Source: DASWJZ01 sp963846475 (lineage in GTDB: Bacteria; Pseudomonadota; Alphaproteobacteria; Rhizobiales; Afifellaceae). From it: a stretch of DNA of 64,000 nucleotides. This document shows, piece by piece, positions 34,677-43,859 of the stretch. The stretch's first letter is position 1, and each line of letters begins with the position of its first letter. A model generated the notes under the pieces. It was given only the letters and a program-made list of their open reading frames with translations. It searched no databases and had not been told where the DNA came from. The DNA lies in contig CAWJVZ010000004.1 of assembly GCA_963846475.1 (NCBI GenBank), forward strand, positions 3,038,001-3,102,000, written 5' to 3'. The position numbers were made by a program, and so were the translations under genes.

Positions 34677-35126
34677 TTACATGGTCGGAGTCGCAATCCC
34701 CTGCGAAGAGGGATCGTCCAAATCATCGCCGCTCAGGTCAACGTCGTCGGGAGGGTCGGAGACCCCAAGCGTCTGAATATCGGCTCCCGTAATGCTCGAA
34801 ATGAGGCGAGATCCGTCGACCCTGAACTCATGCAGGTGGACCAACGCTTCCTTGCCGCCGGACTCGACCCGGATCGCGACGATCCGACCGGAGGAGTCCA
34901 TTATCACTCCATCAACTCGGCCGACCGGCTCTCCCGTGGAAGTAACGACCTCCATGTGATCGATCTGCCCGACCGTCAGATCGAGCGGCTCGATCATCAG
35001 GCCCTTGTCCTCGGCCTCCCGATATTGGGGCGACCCGGCCTGTCCCGGCCCGGCTGTAGCGACGGCAAGCACGAGGACAGCCGCAACCAGGCTTACGGCA
35101 CACGACATTGTGCGCGCCCGCATCAT
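34677..35126 (-). CDS. exported PRC-barrel domain protein
   Basis: A protein of 149 aa. Signal peptide MSCAVSLVAAVLVLAVATAG with cleavage near GQAGS. A PRC-barrel follows at about 45-120: MEVVTSTGEPVGRVDGVIMD, SSGRIVAIRVESGGKEALVH. The tail is very acidic (DPPDDVDLSGDDLDDPSSQG). GGAGGGGAG precedes the ATG at 35126. PRC-barrels mediate protein or RNA contacts; exported ones in Rhizobiales have no assigned role. The acidic tail resembles the acidic segment of the RND adaptor upstream in the same orientation. Confidence 0.85.
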   Translation of the reverse strand: MMRARTMSCAVSLVAAVLVLAVATAGPGQAGSPQYREAEDKGLMIEPLDLTVGQIDHMEVVTSTGEPVGRVDGVIMDSSGRIVAIRVESGGKEALVHLHEFRVDGSRLISSITGADIQTLGVSDPPDDVDLSGDDLDDPSSQGIATPTM

Positions 35127-35276
35127 TCGGTTCTCCCCTCCGCATCTTGGTCCGAGGTGGCCAGGGGCCATACGGAATCGTTTAATGCAGGTTAACCGAA
35201 AACGAATCCCGAGCAGGCCTTTCCTGACCTTGGCGGGGAGCCGTTCGCGAGTCCTCTGCCCGCACGCTTCACTCTC

Positions 35277-38200
35277 TCATGGTCGCGGACTGACGGGAAC
35301 CGCCTGCACCGCCCACTCATCGAATCCCAGGGAACTTCGCTCAACACGGGACCCCAGACGCAGGTACAGAACGGGGACGATGAACAGGTTGAGTAGCGTC
35401 GAGGTGAACAGGCCGCCCAGGATGACGATCGCCATCGGGAACTCGATCTCATGGCCCGGGATGTCGCCAAAGATCACCAGCGGCACGATCGCCAGGCCAG
35501 TGGTCAGCGTCGTCATCAGGATCGGCGATAGCCGCTCCCGGGCCGCCCGCAGGACGAGCTCGGGACCGAACCTCTCGCCCTCGTAGCGTTCGAGATGCTG
35601 GCAGTGCTGGATCAGCATGATGCCGTTGCGCGCCGCGATCCCGAGCACCGTCAGGAACCCGACGAGCGAGCCGAGCGAGACAACCCCGCCGGTCAGCGCC
35701 GCCGCCAGCACGCCGCCCGCCAGAGCGGCCGGCAGGGCCAGGAACGCCATGGCGGCGAGCTTCCAGCTGCCGAACGAGGCCTGCAGGAGGAAGAAGATCC
35801 CGACCACGGCGATGCCTGCCGTCAGCAGCATGCGCCGCTGGGCGGTCTCCCTCTCTGCAAACTCACCGAGCAGCTTGGCGTGGTAGCCGACCGGGAAGGT
35901 GACGCCCTCCAGGCGCTCCCGCACATCCGCCACGACCGAGCCGAGATCCCGCCCGCGCACATTGGCCTGAACGTCCATGCGCCGCGAGGCGTTTTCGCGG
36001 CGAATCGTGTTCGGCACGGGCGCGAGGCGGACTTCGGCAACGTCCGCCAGACGGACATATCCGCCGTCGGCCGTGTCGAGCAACATCTCACGCACGCTGG
36101 TCAGGCTGTGGCGGGTCTCCGGCGTGGACCACACCATGACGTCATAGACCTTGCCGTCCCGGTGAATGTCGGTGACCTCATGGCCGGCGAAGATGATGGC
36201 CGCCGCACGACGCACATCGCCCGGCTTGAGCCCGTAGCGGGAGGCCTTCTCGAGATCCACCTCGATCTCGATCTGCGGGATCTCCTTCAGCGGCTCCTGG
36301 TGCAGGTCGACCATGCCGTCGATGCCTTCAAGCGCTGCTTCCACCTGGGCTGCTTGCTCACGCAGCCCGTCCATTTCCGGCCCGAAGATGCGAACCACAA
36401 TGGATTCGCTCTTGCCGGTCAGAATCTCCTTGATCCGCTCTCGAAGATAGGTCTGCACATCGCGGTAGATGCCGGGATAGCCGTCGACCGTCTCCTGGAT
36501 GGCGGCCAGCGTGGTGTCGTAATCGACGCTCGGGTCGACGCTCACCCAGTTCTCGGTGAACTCGATGCCGACCGGCTCGTCGGCGACCAGCGCGCGGCCG
36601 ATATGGGCGCCGAAGTTGCGGACCCCCGGGATGGCCCTCAGCTCCTTGCTGGAGAGCACGGTCACCCGGTACATCTCCGGATGCGACGTGCCCGGCGGCG
36701 TCAGCCAATGCATCAGGAAGTCGCGCTCCCGGAAGGAGGGAAGCAGCGACTGACCCAGGAATGGCCAGACGATGATGCCCGCCAGCAACAGCAGGCCGGT
36801 CCCGGCAAAGGCTGCACGCGGCGTCCGGATGAGCCGGGAGAGCAGCGCCTGATAGCCTCGCTGCAAGGGTTTGACGATAGGCGACTCCCGCTCCACCGCC
36901 GCCCTGTTCACGAGGATCATGCACAGCGCCGGCGTGACCGTCAGGGCGACCGCCATGGAGGCGAGCAAGGCGAGTGAGTAGGAGAGCGCCAGCGGCACGA
37001 AGAAGGCGCCCGACAATCCGCCCATGAAGAACACGGGCATCACCGCCAGGACCGTGATGAGCGTGGCGTAGACGATGGCGCCGCGGATCTCGAGCGAGGC
37101 GCTGAGGATCACCGACGCTTTCGACCTGGGACTTCCCGCAGCGCTGTTCTCGCGCAACCGCCGCATGATATTCTCGACGTCGACGATCGCGTCGTCCACG
37201 ACCTCGCCGAGCGCGACGATGAAGCCTGCAAGAACCATCGTATTGATCGGCAGCTTCAGCCAGTAGAGCACCAGCGCCGCCGCCATCAGGGACAGCGGAA
37301 TCGCCGTCAGGCTGATCAGCGCGACGCGCCATTCGTAGAGGAAGGCGCCGAGCACGATGACGACCAGGACGGCGCCGATGATCAGTGCGAATGTCAGATT
37401 GTCGATCGACACCTCGATGAAGGTGGCGGGCCGGAAAATCGTCGTGTCGATCTCGATGCCGGGCAGGCCGGGCCGCAGCTCGTCGAGTGCGGCCTCTACG
37501 CCTCGGGTGACCTCCAGCGTGTTGGCCCACGGGAACTTCTCGACGATCAGCATCAGACCGGGACCGTCATTGATGACGGCGTCGCCGATAAGCAGCGGCT
37601 CATCCCACTTGATCGTTGCGACGTCGCCCAGGCGCACGCTCGCCCCGTCCTTTGCCGGGACAGGCAGCTCCGCGAGTTCCTCCGGACCGATGACCGGCGA
37701 CACGGGCCGGATGTCGAGCCGCTGGTTCGGCGTCTCGATGAAGCCGACGATTTGCGTCTTGGCCGATGGATTGTTGGTGAGCAGGCCGAATTCCAGGGCC
37801 TCCGAACCCGCGGCCATGACCCCGTCCAGCGTCACGCCATGCGCCAGCATCTTCTCCGGGTCGAGCTGGATCTGCAGCTGCTTCAGCCGCTCGCCCCACA
37901 TCGCGATGTTTGCGACCCCTGGCACCCGCACCAGACGGAAGTTAATCTTCCAGTAGGTGGTCATCGACAGGTCGAGCAGCGACATCTCCTTCGAGGAGAT
38001 GCCGATCTTCATCGTCCGGCTCGTCGAAGAGAGCGGCTGCAGCATCACCGGGGGACCCACGCCCACCGGGAGGCGCGTGGAGGCCAGCGCCAGCCGCTCC
38101 TGCACCAGCTGGCGGGCCCGCAGCAGGTCGATGCCGCGCTTGAAGATGAGCTCGATCTGCGACATCGCCATCACCGACCGGGATCGGATCACGTCGAGGT

Positions 38201-38432
38201 CCGGAGTGCCGCTGAGGATTTCCTCCATCGGAATGGTGATGAGCTCCTCCATCTCGGCGGTGGACATGCCGATGCCTTCGGTCTGGATTTCCACTTTCGG
38301 CGGAGCGAATTCGGGGAAGACGTCGACCGGCATATGGCGGATCCGGTCGATCCCCAGGGCCACCATCGCCACGGCAACGGCCATGACGATGAACCGAAAC
38401 TTCAGGCTCGAGCCGATAATCCAGCGAAACAT
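35277..38432 (-). CDS. RND efflux permease, heavy-metal (CusA/CzcA) type, second copy
   Basis: A proton-driven inner-membrane pump subunit of 1051 aa, intact. The N-terminus MPVDVFPEFAPPKVEIQTEG and the block RSRSVMAMSQIELIFKRGID, then LLRARQLVQERLA, are those of the HME-RND group. The TM4 proton-relay region reads VALGEVVDDAIVDVENIMRR and has extra aspartates. The C-terminal half repeats the fold (LTAGIAVVGIFFLLQASFGS, LGIAARNGIMLIQHCQHLER). It lies 97 bp after the adaptor gene. Substrate metal or compound unknown; no CusF, outer-membrane factor or metal regulator is in the window. Confidence 0.93.
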   Translation of the reverse strand: MFRWIIGSSLKFRFIVMAVAVAMVALGIDRIRHMPVDVFPEFAPPKVEIQTEGIGMSTAEMEELITIPMEEILSGTPDLDVIRSRSVMAMSQIELIFKRGIDLLRARQLVQERLALASTRLPVGVGPPVMLQPLSSTSRTMKIGISSKEMSLLDLSMTTYWKINFRLVRVPGVANIAMWGERLKQLQIQLDPEKMLAHGVTLDGVMAAGSEALEFGLLTNNPSAKTQIVGFIETPNQRLDIRPVSPVIGPEELAELPVPAKDGASVRLGDVATIKWDEPLLIGDAVINDGPGLMLIVEKFPWANTLEVTRGVEAALDELRPGLPGIEIDTTIFRPATFIEVSIDNLTFALIIGAVLVVIVLGAFLYEWRVALISLTAIPLSLMAAALVLYWLKLPINTMVLAGFIVALGEVVDDAIVDVENIMRRLRENSAAGSPRSKASVILSASLEIRGAIVYATLITVLAVMPVFFMGGLSGAFFVPLALSYSLALLASMAVALTVTPALCMILVNRAAVERESPIVKPLQRGYQALLSRLIRTPRAAFAGTGLLLLAGIIVWPFLGQSLLPSFRERDFLMHWLTPPGTSHPEMYRVTVLSSKELRAIPGVRNFGAHIGRALVADEPVGIEFTENWVSVDPSVDYDTTLAAIQETVDGYPGIYRDVQTYLRERIKEILTGKSESIVVRIFGPEMDGLREQAAQVEAALEGIDGMVDLHQEPLKEIPQIEIEVDLEKASRYGLKPGDVRRAAAIIFAGHEVTDIHRDGKVYDVMVWSTPETRHSLTSVREMLLDTADGGYVRLADVAEVRLAPVPNTIRRENASRRMDVQANVRGRDLGSVVADVRERLEGVTFPVGYHAKLLGEFAERETAQRRMLLTAGIAVVGIFFLLQASFGSWKLAAMAFLALPAALAGGVLAAALTGGVVSLGSLVGFLTVLGIAARNGIMLIQHCQHLERYEGERFGPELVLRAARERLSPILMTTLTTGLAIVPLVIFGDIPGHEIEFPMAIVILGGLFTSTLLNLFIVPVLYLRLGSRVERSSLGFDEWAVQAVPVSPRP

Positions 38433-38529
38433 GGCTGAAGACGCCTTTCAGCAAATTGACGGACAGAACTGAACAGCACTCGACCCGCTATGGCCCCGCA
38501 GCCGGCCTGTGCAGGGCCTCTTGCACGTC

Positions 38530-39471
38530 TTATCCATTCTTGGTTTCCACGCCCCACAGCTCTGCCGCCCCCCTCGTCACGATCGGGGTGCCGGCCGCAG
38601 GTCCCTCCTTGAGGACAGCTCGATCGCGGGCCACGTAGTCGATCTCGATCGCATGCCGGACGAAGGTGAGGGGCTCCGCGACCGTGTAGGTCCAGGCTTT
38701 GCCGTCTGCGCTGTAGATCACCGCGGAGAGGGGGATGACCTTCTTCGGGCTGCCGTTGTCCGGATGCGGAACCCTGACCTGGACGTCCTGGCCCGGCCGC
38801 AAATCAGCGCTGCCGCCGTTGATCAGCTCGTAGTACCGCGCCTCGTCGTCGGACGAAGCGACCTCGACCGGCTTCGCCTTCAGAGCGGCTGCCCCATCCC
38901 CGTCAGGGCGGATGATGACGACAACCGATGCGTCGTCGAGGTCATCGTCGCCCTCGTCGAGGTCATCGTCGTCGTCGTCCTCCAGCACGAGGACCGGGGT
39001 GGCCTGGGCCTGGACCTGCGCGTCCTCCGGAGGATTGATCGCCGGCACGCGCACCCGCACCGGAACGATGCCGGCCGGTTCCGGACCAGCCGCCGTCGCC
39101 GGCGCAGGGGTCAGCAACGGGATCGTGGCGGCCGAATCCGAGGATTGCCCGGCGGGCGCCGGCTGAGCGGCGACCGCTCCTGCGGGAGGGGTCGCGATCG
39201 TCTCCACCTCACCGCTCACCAGAAGCCAGCGGTCCACCGGCTCCTCGGTCACCACGCCCGTCTCCAGCGCGATCCGCTCGGCCGCCTTCGGCGTCAGGAT
39301 CACCCGGTAGAATTCGGAGCCCGGGATTTGCTCCAGCTTGGCGGGCGCCCCGGCCTTCGGTGCGGGAGCGGGACCTTCCCCGGCAGCCAGCGCCGCGCCA
39401 CCGCTCAGGCCCGACGCAGTCAGGCCGGCAGCGATGATTGTCGAGACGACCCATCGATCATGACGTCGCAT
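38530..39471 (-). CDS. periplasmic adaptor-like protein of the RND locus
   Basis: An exported protein of 313 aa with a signal peptide (VVSTIIAAGLTASGLSGGAA). The middle is low-complexity: a Pro/Ala-rich part, then LVLEDDDDDDLDEGDDDLDD. The C-terminal part RPGQDVQVRVPHPDNGSPKK, then VIPLSAVIYSADGKAWTYTV and EGPAAGTPIVTRGAAELWGV is the barrel and membrane-proximal end of CusB/HlyD-type membrane fusion proteins. The usual coiled-coil hairpin is missing or replaced by the acidic stretch. ATG 39471 (GGGAG upstream) overlaps the end of the preceding permease gene; ATG 39486 is possible. Confidence 0.8.
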   Translation of the reverse strand: MRRHDRWVVSTIIAAGLTASGLSGGAALAAGEGPAPAPKAGAPAKLEQIPGSEFYRVILTPKAAERIALETGVVTEEPVDRWLLVSGEVETIATPPAGAVAAQPAPAGQSSDSAATIPLLTPAPATAAGPEPAGIVPVRVRVPAINPPEDAQVQAQATPVLVLEDDDDDDLDEGDDDLDDASVVVIIRPDGDGAAALKAKPVEVASSDDEARYYELINGGSADLRPGQDVQVRVPHPDNGSPKKVIPLSAVIYSADGKAWTYTVAEPLTFVRHAIEIDYVARDRAVLKEGPAAGTPIVTRGAAELWGVETKNG

Positions 39472-42400
39472 ATTGCTCACTCCCATAAGCCCGGGCCTCT
39501 GGCTGCGGGCTTGCGAACCGCAGGTAGAGGGCGGGAACCACGAAGAGGTTCATAAGGATCGAGGCGACGAGGCCGCCGAGGATCGCCACGGCCATCGCCC
39601 GGACGATTTCGAGACCCGCGATGTCACCCAGGACCAGTACGGGCAGGATCGCCGCAACAATGGCGGCCGTGCTCGTCACGATAGGCCCGAGCCGGTCCCC
39701 CGCACCCCTTGAGGCAAGCTCCGGCCCCAAGGCCTGCCGCTCGTGCACCTCAAGGTGTTGATAGCGACGGACCAGGAGGATGCCATGGCGCATCGCGATG
39801 CCGAGAACCGCGAGCAATCCGGCAAGCGAGCCGAGGAGGACCGTGCCGCCGGTCAAGGCTATCGCGACGAGGCCGCCGGCCAGCGCCGCCAGCGTGGTCA
39901 CGAAGGACAGGGCGGCAAGGCGCCAGCTCTGGAAGCAGGCCTGCAGCAGGAAATACACGCCGATGGCGGCGGCAAGCGCGGTAATCAGGCTCCGCCAGTA
40001 GGCCGCCTGCCGGTCGGCGTAGTCGCCGATGATCGTCGGATGATACTCGAGCGGGAATTGGAGGGTTCGGAGCCCTTCCTCGACGTCCCGGATTACCGAG
40101 CCAAGGTCGCGCCCCTCGACGTCGGCGCGGATATCGATGCTCCGGGACACGCCTTCCCGCTCGATGACCTGAGCCGCGGGGACGATGCGGACATCGGCGA
40201 CGTCGGCAACCCGGACATGCCCGCCGTCGGGCGTATCGATGAGAAGGTTCTCGACATCCGTCACGCTGCGGCGGAGCTCCGGCGCACCGAACACCACGAC
40301 CTCGATGACCTGCTGTTTCTCGAAGAGATGCCCGACCTCCAGCCCGGCGAAGAAAGTGGCAGTGGCCCGGCGGACATCGCCCGGCTTGAGCCCGACCCGT
40401 CCGGCCGCCGCGAGATCCACCTCCACCACGATCTCAGGCGCCTCCACCTGACCGTCGACCCGCAAGTTGGTGAGGCCGTCGATCCCGGCCAGCACCGCTG
40501 CGACTCTGTCCGCCTCGCGGCGTAGCCCCTCCTGCTCCGGCCCCAGGACCCGCACGACGACGGGCTCGCCAGGGGCCGGCAGCACGGGGCGCATCCGGTC
40601 GCCGAGATAGGTCTGCACCTCGCTTTGCAGGCCGGGATAGCCAAGCACCGTTTCGCGGACGGCGGCCAGCGTGGCATCGTAATCGGCGCTCGCATCGATG
40701 CTCACCCAGAGCTGGCCGGACTCGACGTCGACGACCTGGTCGCCGGTGATGGCGCGCCCCGTATGGGCGGTGACGCGGACGACTCCGGGGATCTGGCGCA
40801 GCTCGTTGCTCGCCTGCGACATGATTCGGGTCATCTCCGGAAGGGAAGTGCCGGAGGCGCCTTCCCAGCTGATCCGCACATCTCTTTCCTTGAAGCCGGG
40901 AACCAGGGACCAGCTGAGCAGCGGCAGGACCACGAGACCGGCCAGGAGGACCACGCCCGCAAGCGCGAAACCGAGTGCCGGCGCCCTGGCCACCCGTGCC
41001 GCGGCGCGGTCATAGCGGGTCTGCAGCCAAGTGAGGCCGGCGGGTTGACCGCGCTTGAGCGATCCCCGCTCTAGAAGGAGGAACGCGAGTGCCGGCGTCA
41101 CCGTGACCGCAACCGCCATGGAAGCTGCAAGCGCCAGCGCATAAGAAACAGCAAGCGGGCTGAAGAACGCGCCTGCCGTCTCTTGCATCAACAGCAGCGG
41201 CGCCACGGCCAGCGCCAGGATCACCATCGCGTAGAGCATTGCCGAGCGGGTTTCCAGGCAGGCCTCGGCGATCACCACCGCCGTCGGCCTCTGGTCGCCT
41301 CGGCTGCGGTACCAGCGCAAGCGCCGCAATATATTGTCCGCATCCGTGACGACATCGTCGATGACGACGGTGAGCGCGATGGCAAAGCCGGCGATCACGA
41401 TCATGTTGAGCGTCCCGCCGAACAGGGTGAGAACCAGCGCCGCCGCCACTAGCGAGAGCGGGATTGCCACCAGGCTGATGATTGCGGCTTGCCACGACAG
41501 GAGCAGGAGACCCACGACGAGCAGGAGGAGGGCGCCGCCGATGAGAAGCGCCAGGCCGAGATTCTCGACCGCCGCCTCGATGTAGGAGGTCGACCGGAAG
41601 ACGGACGCATCCAGTTCGATGCCGGGCAATCCCTGGCGCAGTTCTGCAAGGGCGGCGTCCACGCCGCGATTGACATCCTGCGGACTGGCGTTGGGAAACT
41701 TCTCTACCACCAGCAGGAGGCCGGGAGTGTTGTCGAGGAGAGCGTCGCCGATGAGCGGCGGATGCGCCTCGACGACTTCGGCCACGTCGCCGAGCAGCAG
41801 CGAGGTTCCCTCGACGGGAATCTCGGCCAGCGTTTCGGGCGAGGCGATAGGCTGGACGTGCTGGATGCCGAGCCGTTGATTGGGCATGTCGATCCAGCCG
41901 CCTGAGCCCAGCATCGACGCCTCCAGGAAGCTCAGCGGCGAAACCCACATCGCATCGCCGGCGGTGGCAACGATCTGGGCGAGCGTCACGCCTGCCTCCA
42001 GCAGGCGCTCCGGATCAACCAGCACGTGCATCTGCCGGGAGCGGTTGCCCCATACGGTGACGTTCGCCACGCCCGGCACGCTCAGCAGCTTCGGCGTGAT
42101 GGTCCAGCGGGCGAGCACCGACATCTCGATCAGCGACCGTTCTTCGGAGCTGAGCCCGATCATCATGGCGCGGTTCGCTACGGACAAAGGCTGCAGCATC
42201 ACCGGCGGCTTCGAGACGTTGGGCAGTGCATGCGCCATGTTCAGGCGTTCCTGCACCAGCTGGCGCGCCACCATGAGGTCCGTCCCGGGCTCGAACACCA
42301 TCAGGATCGACGAAAGGCCGCTCAGCGACTTGGAGTGGATGCTCTGCAGCCATGAGACGCTGGTGAGGATTTCCTCGAGGTTGAGGGTGACCAGGTCTTC

Positions 42401-42583
42401 CACTTCCGCCGCCGAAAGGCCGATCGCCTCGGTCTGGATTTCGATCGTCGGCGGCGCAAACTCGGGAAGCACGTCCAGGGGAGCATTGCCGAGGCGCAGA
42501 ACGCCGATGACCATTATCGCCACGGCCGCCACCAGGACCAGGAAGCGGAACGCCAGGCTGAATCGAAGGATACCTTGCAGCAT
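39458..42583 (-). CDS. RND efflux permease, heavy-metal (CusA/CzcA) type, first copy
   Basis: An intact permease of 1041 aa, start MLQGILRFSLAFRFLVLVAA. HME-type blocks: APLDVLPEFAPPTIEIQTEA, IHSKSLSGLSSILMVFEPGT, DLMVARQLVQERLNMA. TM4 region IALTVVIDDVVTDADNILRR keeps acidic residues. It is clearly different from the other permease of the operon, so this is an old pair and not a recent duplication. It overlaps the adaptor gene by 14 bp. First gene of the operon adaptor-flanked on both sides by pumps. Confidence 0.93.
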   Translation of the reverse strand: MLQGILRFSLAFRFLVLVAAVAIMVIGVLRLGNAPLDVLPEFAPPTIEIQTEAIGLSAAEVEDLVTLNLEEILTSVSWLQSIHSKSLSGLSSILMVFEPGTDLMVARQLVQERLNMAHALPNVSKPPVMLQPLSVANRAMMIGLSSEERSLIEMSVLARWTITPKLLSVPGVANVTVWGNRSRQMHVLVDPERLLEAGVTLAQIVATAGDAMWVSPLSFLEASMLGSGGWIDMPNQRLGIQHVQPIASPETLAEIPVEGTSLLLGDVAEVVEAHPPLIGDALLDNTPGLLLVVEKFPNASPQDVNRGVDAALAELRQGLPGIELDASVFRSTSYIEAAVENLGLALLIGGALLLLVVGLLLLSWQAAIISLVAIPLSLVAAALVLTLFGGTLNMIVIAGFAIALTVVIDDVVTDADNILRRLRWYRSRGDQRPTAVVIAEACLETRSAMLYAMVILALAVAPLLLMQETAGAFFSPLAVSYALALAASMAVAVTVTPALAFLLLERGSLKRGQPAGLTWLQTRYDRAAARVARAPALGFALAGVVLLAGLVVLPLLSWSLVPGFKERDVRISWEGASGTSLPEMTRIMSQASNELRQIPGVVRVTAHTGRAITGDQVVDVESGQLWVSIDASADYDATLAAVRETVLGYPGLQSEVQTYLGDRMRPVLPAPGEPVVVRVLGPEQEGLRREADRVAAVLAGIDGLTNLRVDGQVEAPEIVVEVDLAAAGRVGLKPGDVRRATATFFAGLEVGHLFEKQQVIEVVVFGAPELRRSVTDVENLLIDTPDGGHVRVADVADVRIVPAAQVIEREGVSRSIDIRADVEGRDLGSVIRDVEEGLRTLQFPLEYHPTIIGDYADRQAAYWRSLITALAAAIGVYFLLQACFQSWRLAALSFVTTLAALAGGLVAIALTGGTVLLGSLAGLLAVLGIAMRHGILLVRRYQHLEVHERQALGPELASRGAGDRLGPIVTSTAAIVAAILPVLVLGDIAGLEIVRAMAVAILGGLVASILMNLFVVPALYLRFASPQPEARAYGSEQYATS

Positions 42584-43097
42584 TGCTGAACCCCCAGTGC
42601 GGTCTAACTTGCGTCAGAGCCTGTCAGCGAATTCGAAACCAATAGAAATTCCAGGACGCCTTGCGGCCGTCGAGAATTGCGGGGCGATTGTGCCGTTTGG
42701 CGCGCTACGCCGAGGTGAGTCGCGCCGGCTTCCGGTAATGCAGCGGCCATTGGCGCGCAGGCCGGGCCCAAGGTCTCACGGTGAAATGCTACGGTTCTGT
42801 CCACCAAAACTGCACGCCCCCCAACATTCCTTCTCCTCGCAGACCAGAAAAGGTCGACGAATAGAAGGAGCCATTTCGAACGGTGCTAACCTGGTGTGGC
42901 CCCCCACCCGTCCGGCACTGGCGGCTTTCTAGCCGCTTCTCATCAGGCTCGCTCGCAGCCTTCAGCGCTCCAGTAAACTCACCGAACTCCTGTGCGCAGC
43001 AATCGCAACATACGATAAGGGTTAACATCGGTCGTCAAGCGCCGCCGGCCGTCGCCAAAGCCCATTCGGCCTGAGCTGGGGATTCTTCGAGGCACCG
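42584..43097. other. intergenic region without recognised gene
   Basis: About 510 bp upstream of the RND operon. Open frames on both strands are low quality. The promoter for the RND operon is expected near 42600-42700, but no metal-responsive operator (for example a MerR- or ArsR-type palindrome) is obvious. Confidence 0.35.
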
Positions 43098-43289
43098 TTG
43101 CAGAAGCGCAACGGTCTGAGCCGCCTTGGAATTCAGCGCCTTGTTAGTTCTCGAATTTGTGACGCGCGCGAGTTCTTTCGCCGATGGGACGATGAGATGA
43201 TGTTGTCGCTGAACGAGGCGCTGATGACTGGCCGCGTCCAGGAGTTCATCGCGCAGGAGGAAGCGCGCGGGGGAAGCCGGTCCTTCTGA
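43098..43289 (+). CDS. small protein, unknown
   Basis: Open frame of 63 codons. The part ICDAREFFRRWDDEMMLSLN and EALMTGRVQEFIAQEEARGG has a protein-like amphipathic helical composition, with conserved-looking charged pairs, while the first 15 residues do not. The true start is uncertain and it may be the C-terminal remnant of a longer gene. A competing frame on the other strand (43035-43334) looks less natural. No function recognised. Confidence 0.35.
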   Translation: MQKRNGLSRLGIQRLVSSRICDAREFFRRWDDEMMLSLNEALMTGRVQEFIAQEEARGGSRSF

Positions 43290-43348
43290 AATGAGCCTTT
43301 TGGGCTTCACCGCGTTTATCCATCGGCGGAGCACAAGGAGTTACGTTC

Positions 43349-43660
43349 ATGCCAGTTCGTAGTGTCGCCATCGCTGCATCTGCCGCGCTGGTTGTGGGCG
43401 TTTCGGCCGATCTCGCCTCCGCGGACTTTTCGGGTGAGGACCTCGTGGAGTCTCTGGCGGCGGCGAAAGCCGAGCTGCCCATCACCGAAGCCTTTGCCAT
43501 CGCCGCGAAGCAGGTCGGCGGAGGCGCTCTTGTCGACTACGAAGTGGACGTAGAGGACGGCGTGCTCAGCTATCTCATCGAGATCCGCAATCCTTCCGGC
43601 TTGCACGAGGTCGAGGTTAATGGCCGCACCGGCGACGTCATGGACGTCGACGCGGACTGA
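43349..43660 (+). CDS. exported PepSY domain protein
   Basis: A protein of 103 aa. Signal peptide VAIAASAALVVGVSADLASA, then one PepSY domain: ITEAFAIAAKQVGGGALVDY, DGVLSYLIEIRNPSGLHEVE, VNGRTGDVMDVDAD. The motif in which a small Asp-ending strand follows NGRTGDV is typical. AAGGAG lies 9 bases before the ATG. Small periplasmic PepSY proteins are thought to inhibit or chaperone peptidases or to act with two-component systems; the role here is open. Confidence 0.88.
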   Translation: MPVRSVAIAASAALVVGVSADLASADFSGEDLVESLAAAKAELPITEAFAIAAKQVGGGALVDYEVDVEDGVLSYLIEIRNPSGLHEVEVNGRTGDVMDVDAD

Positions 43661-43792
43661 TGCCGTCTGCGCGGATATCCTTGGATCGGCTAGGTCGCGC
43701 CTGGGCACCTCACATCGATGCGCCCTGGCGCTCGCGCGGGCATGGCGCTGGACGCGCTTTTGCGTGGCGATCTCGTGCCACTCTTCTTGCGA

Positions 43793-43853
43793 CCCCTCAC
43801 CCGTCCGCTCCGCAGACACCTTCCCCCACAAGAAGGGGGAGGGAGGTCTGGAG
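43793..43853. repeat. GC-rich palindromic repeat between convergent genes
   Basis: Contains ccttcccccacaagaaggggg (43819-43839) within the phrase common to several intergenic spots of this window (cctcccccacaaggggg). It is positioned between the convergent PepSY and dioxygenase genes and could act as a bidirectional terminator, although T-runs are missing. Confidence 0.5.
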
Positions 43854-43859
43854 CCGAGC

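Noticed and set aside
43035..43334. 99-codon frame on the minus strand
   Set aside because: No ribosome binding site and no recognisable family; the overlapping plus-strand frame has a more natural composition. Neither is certain.
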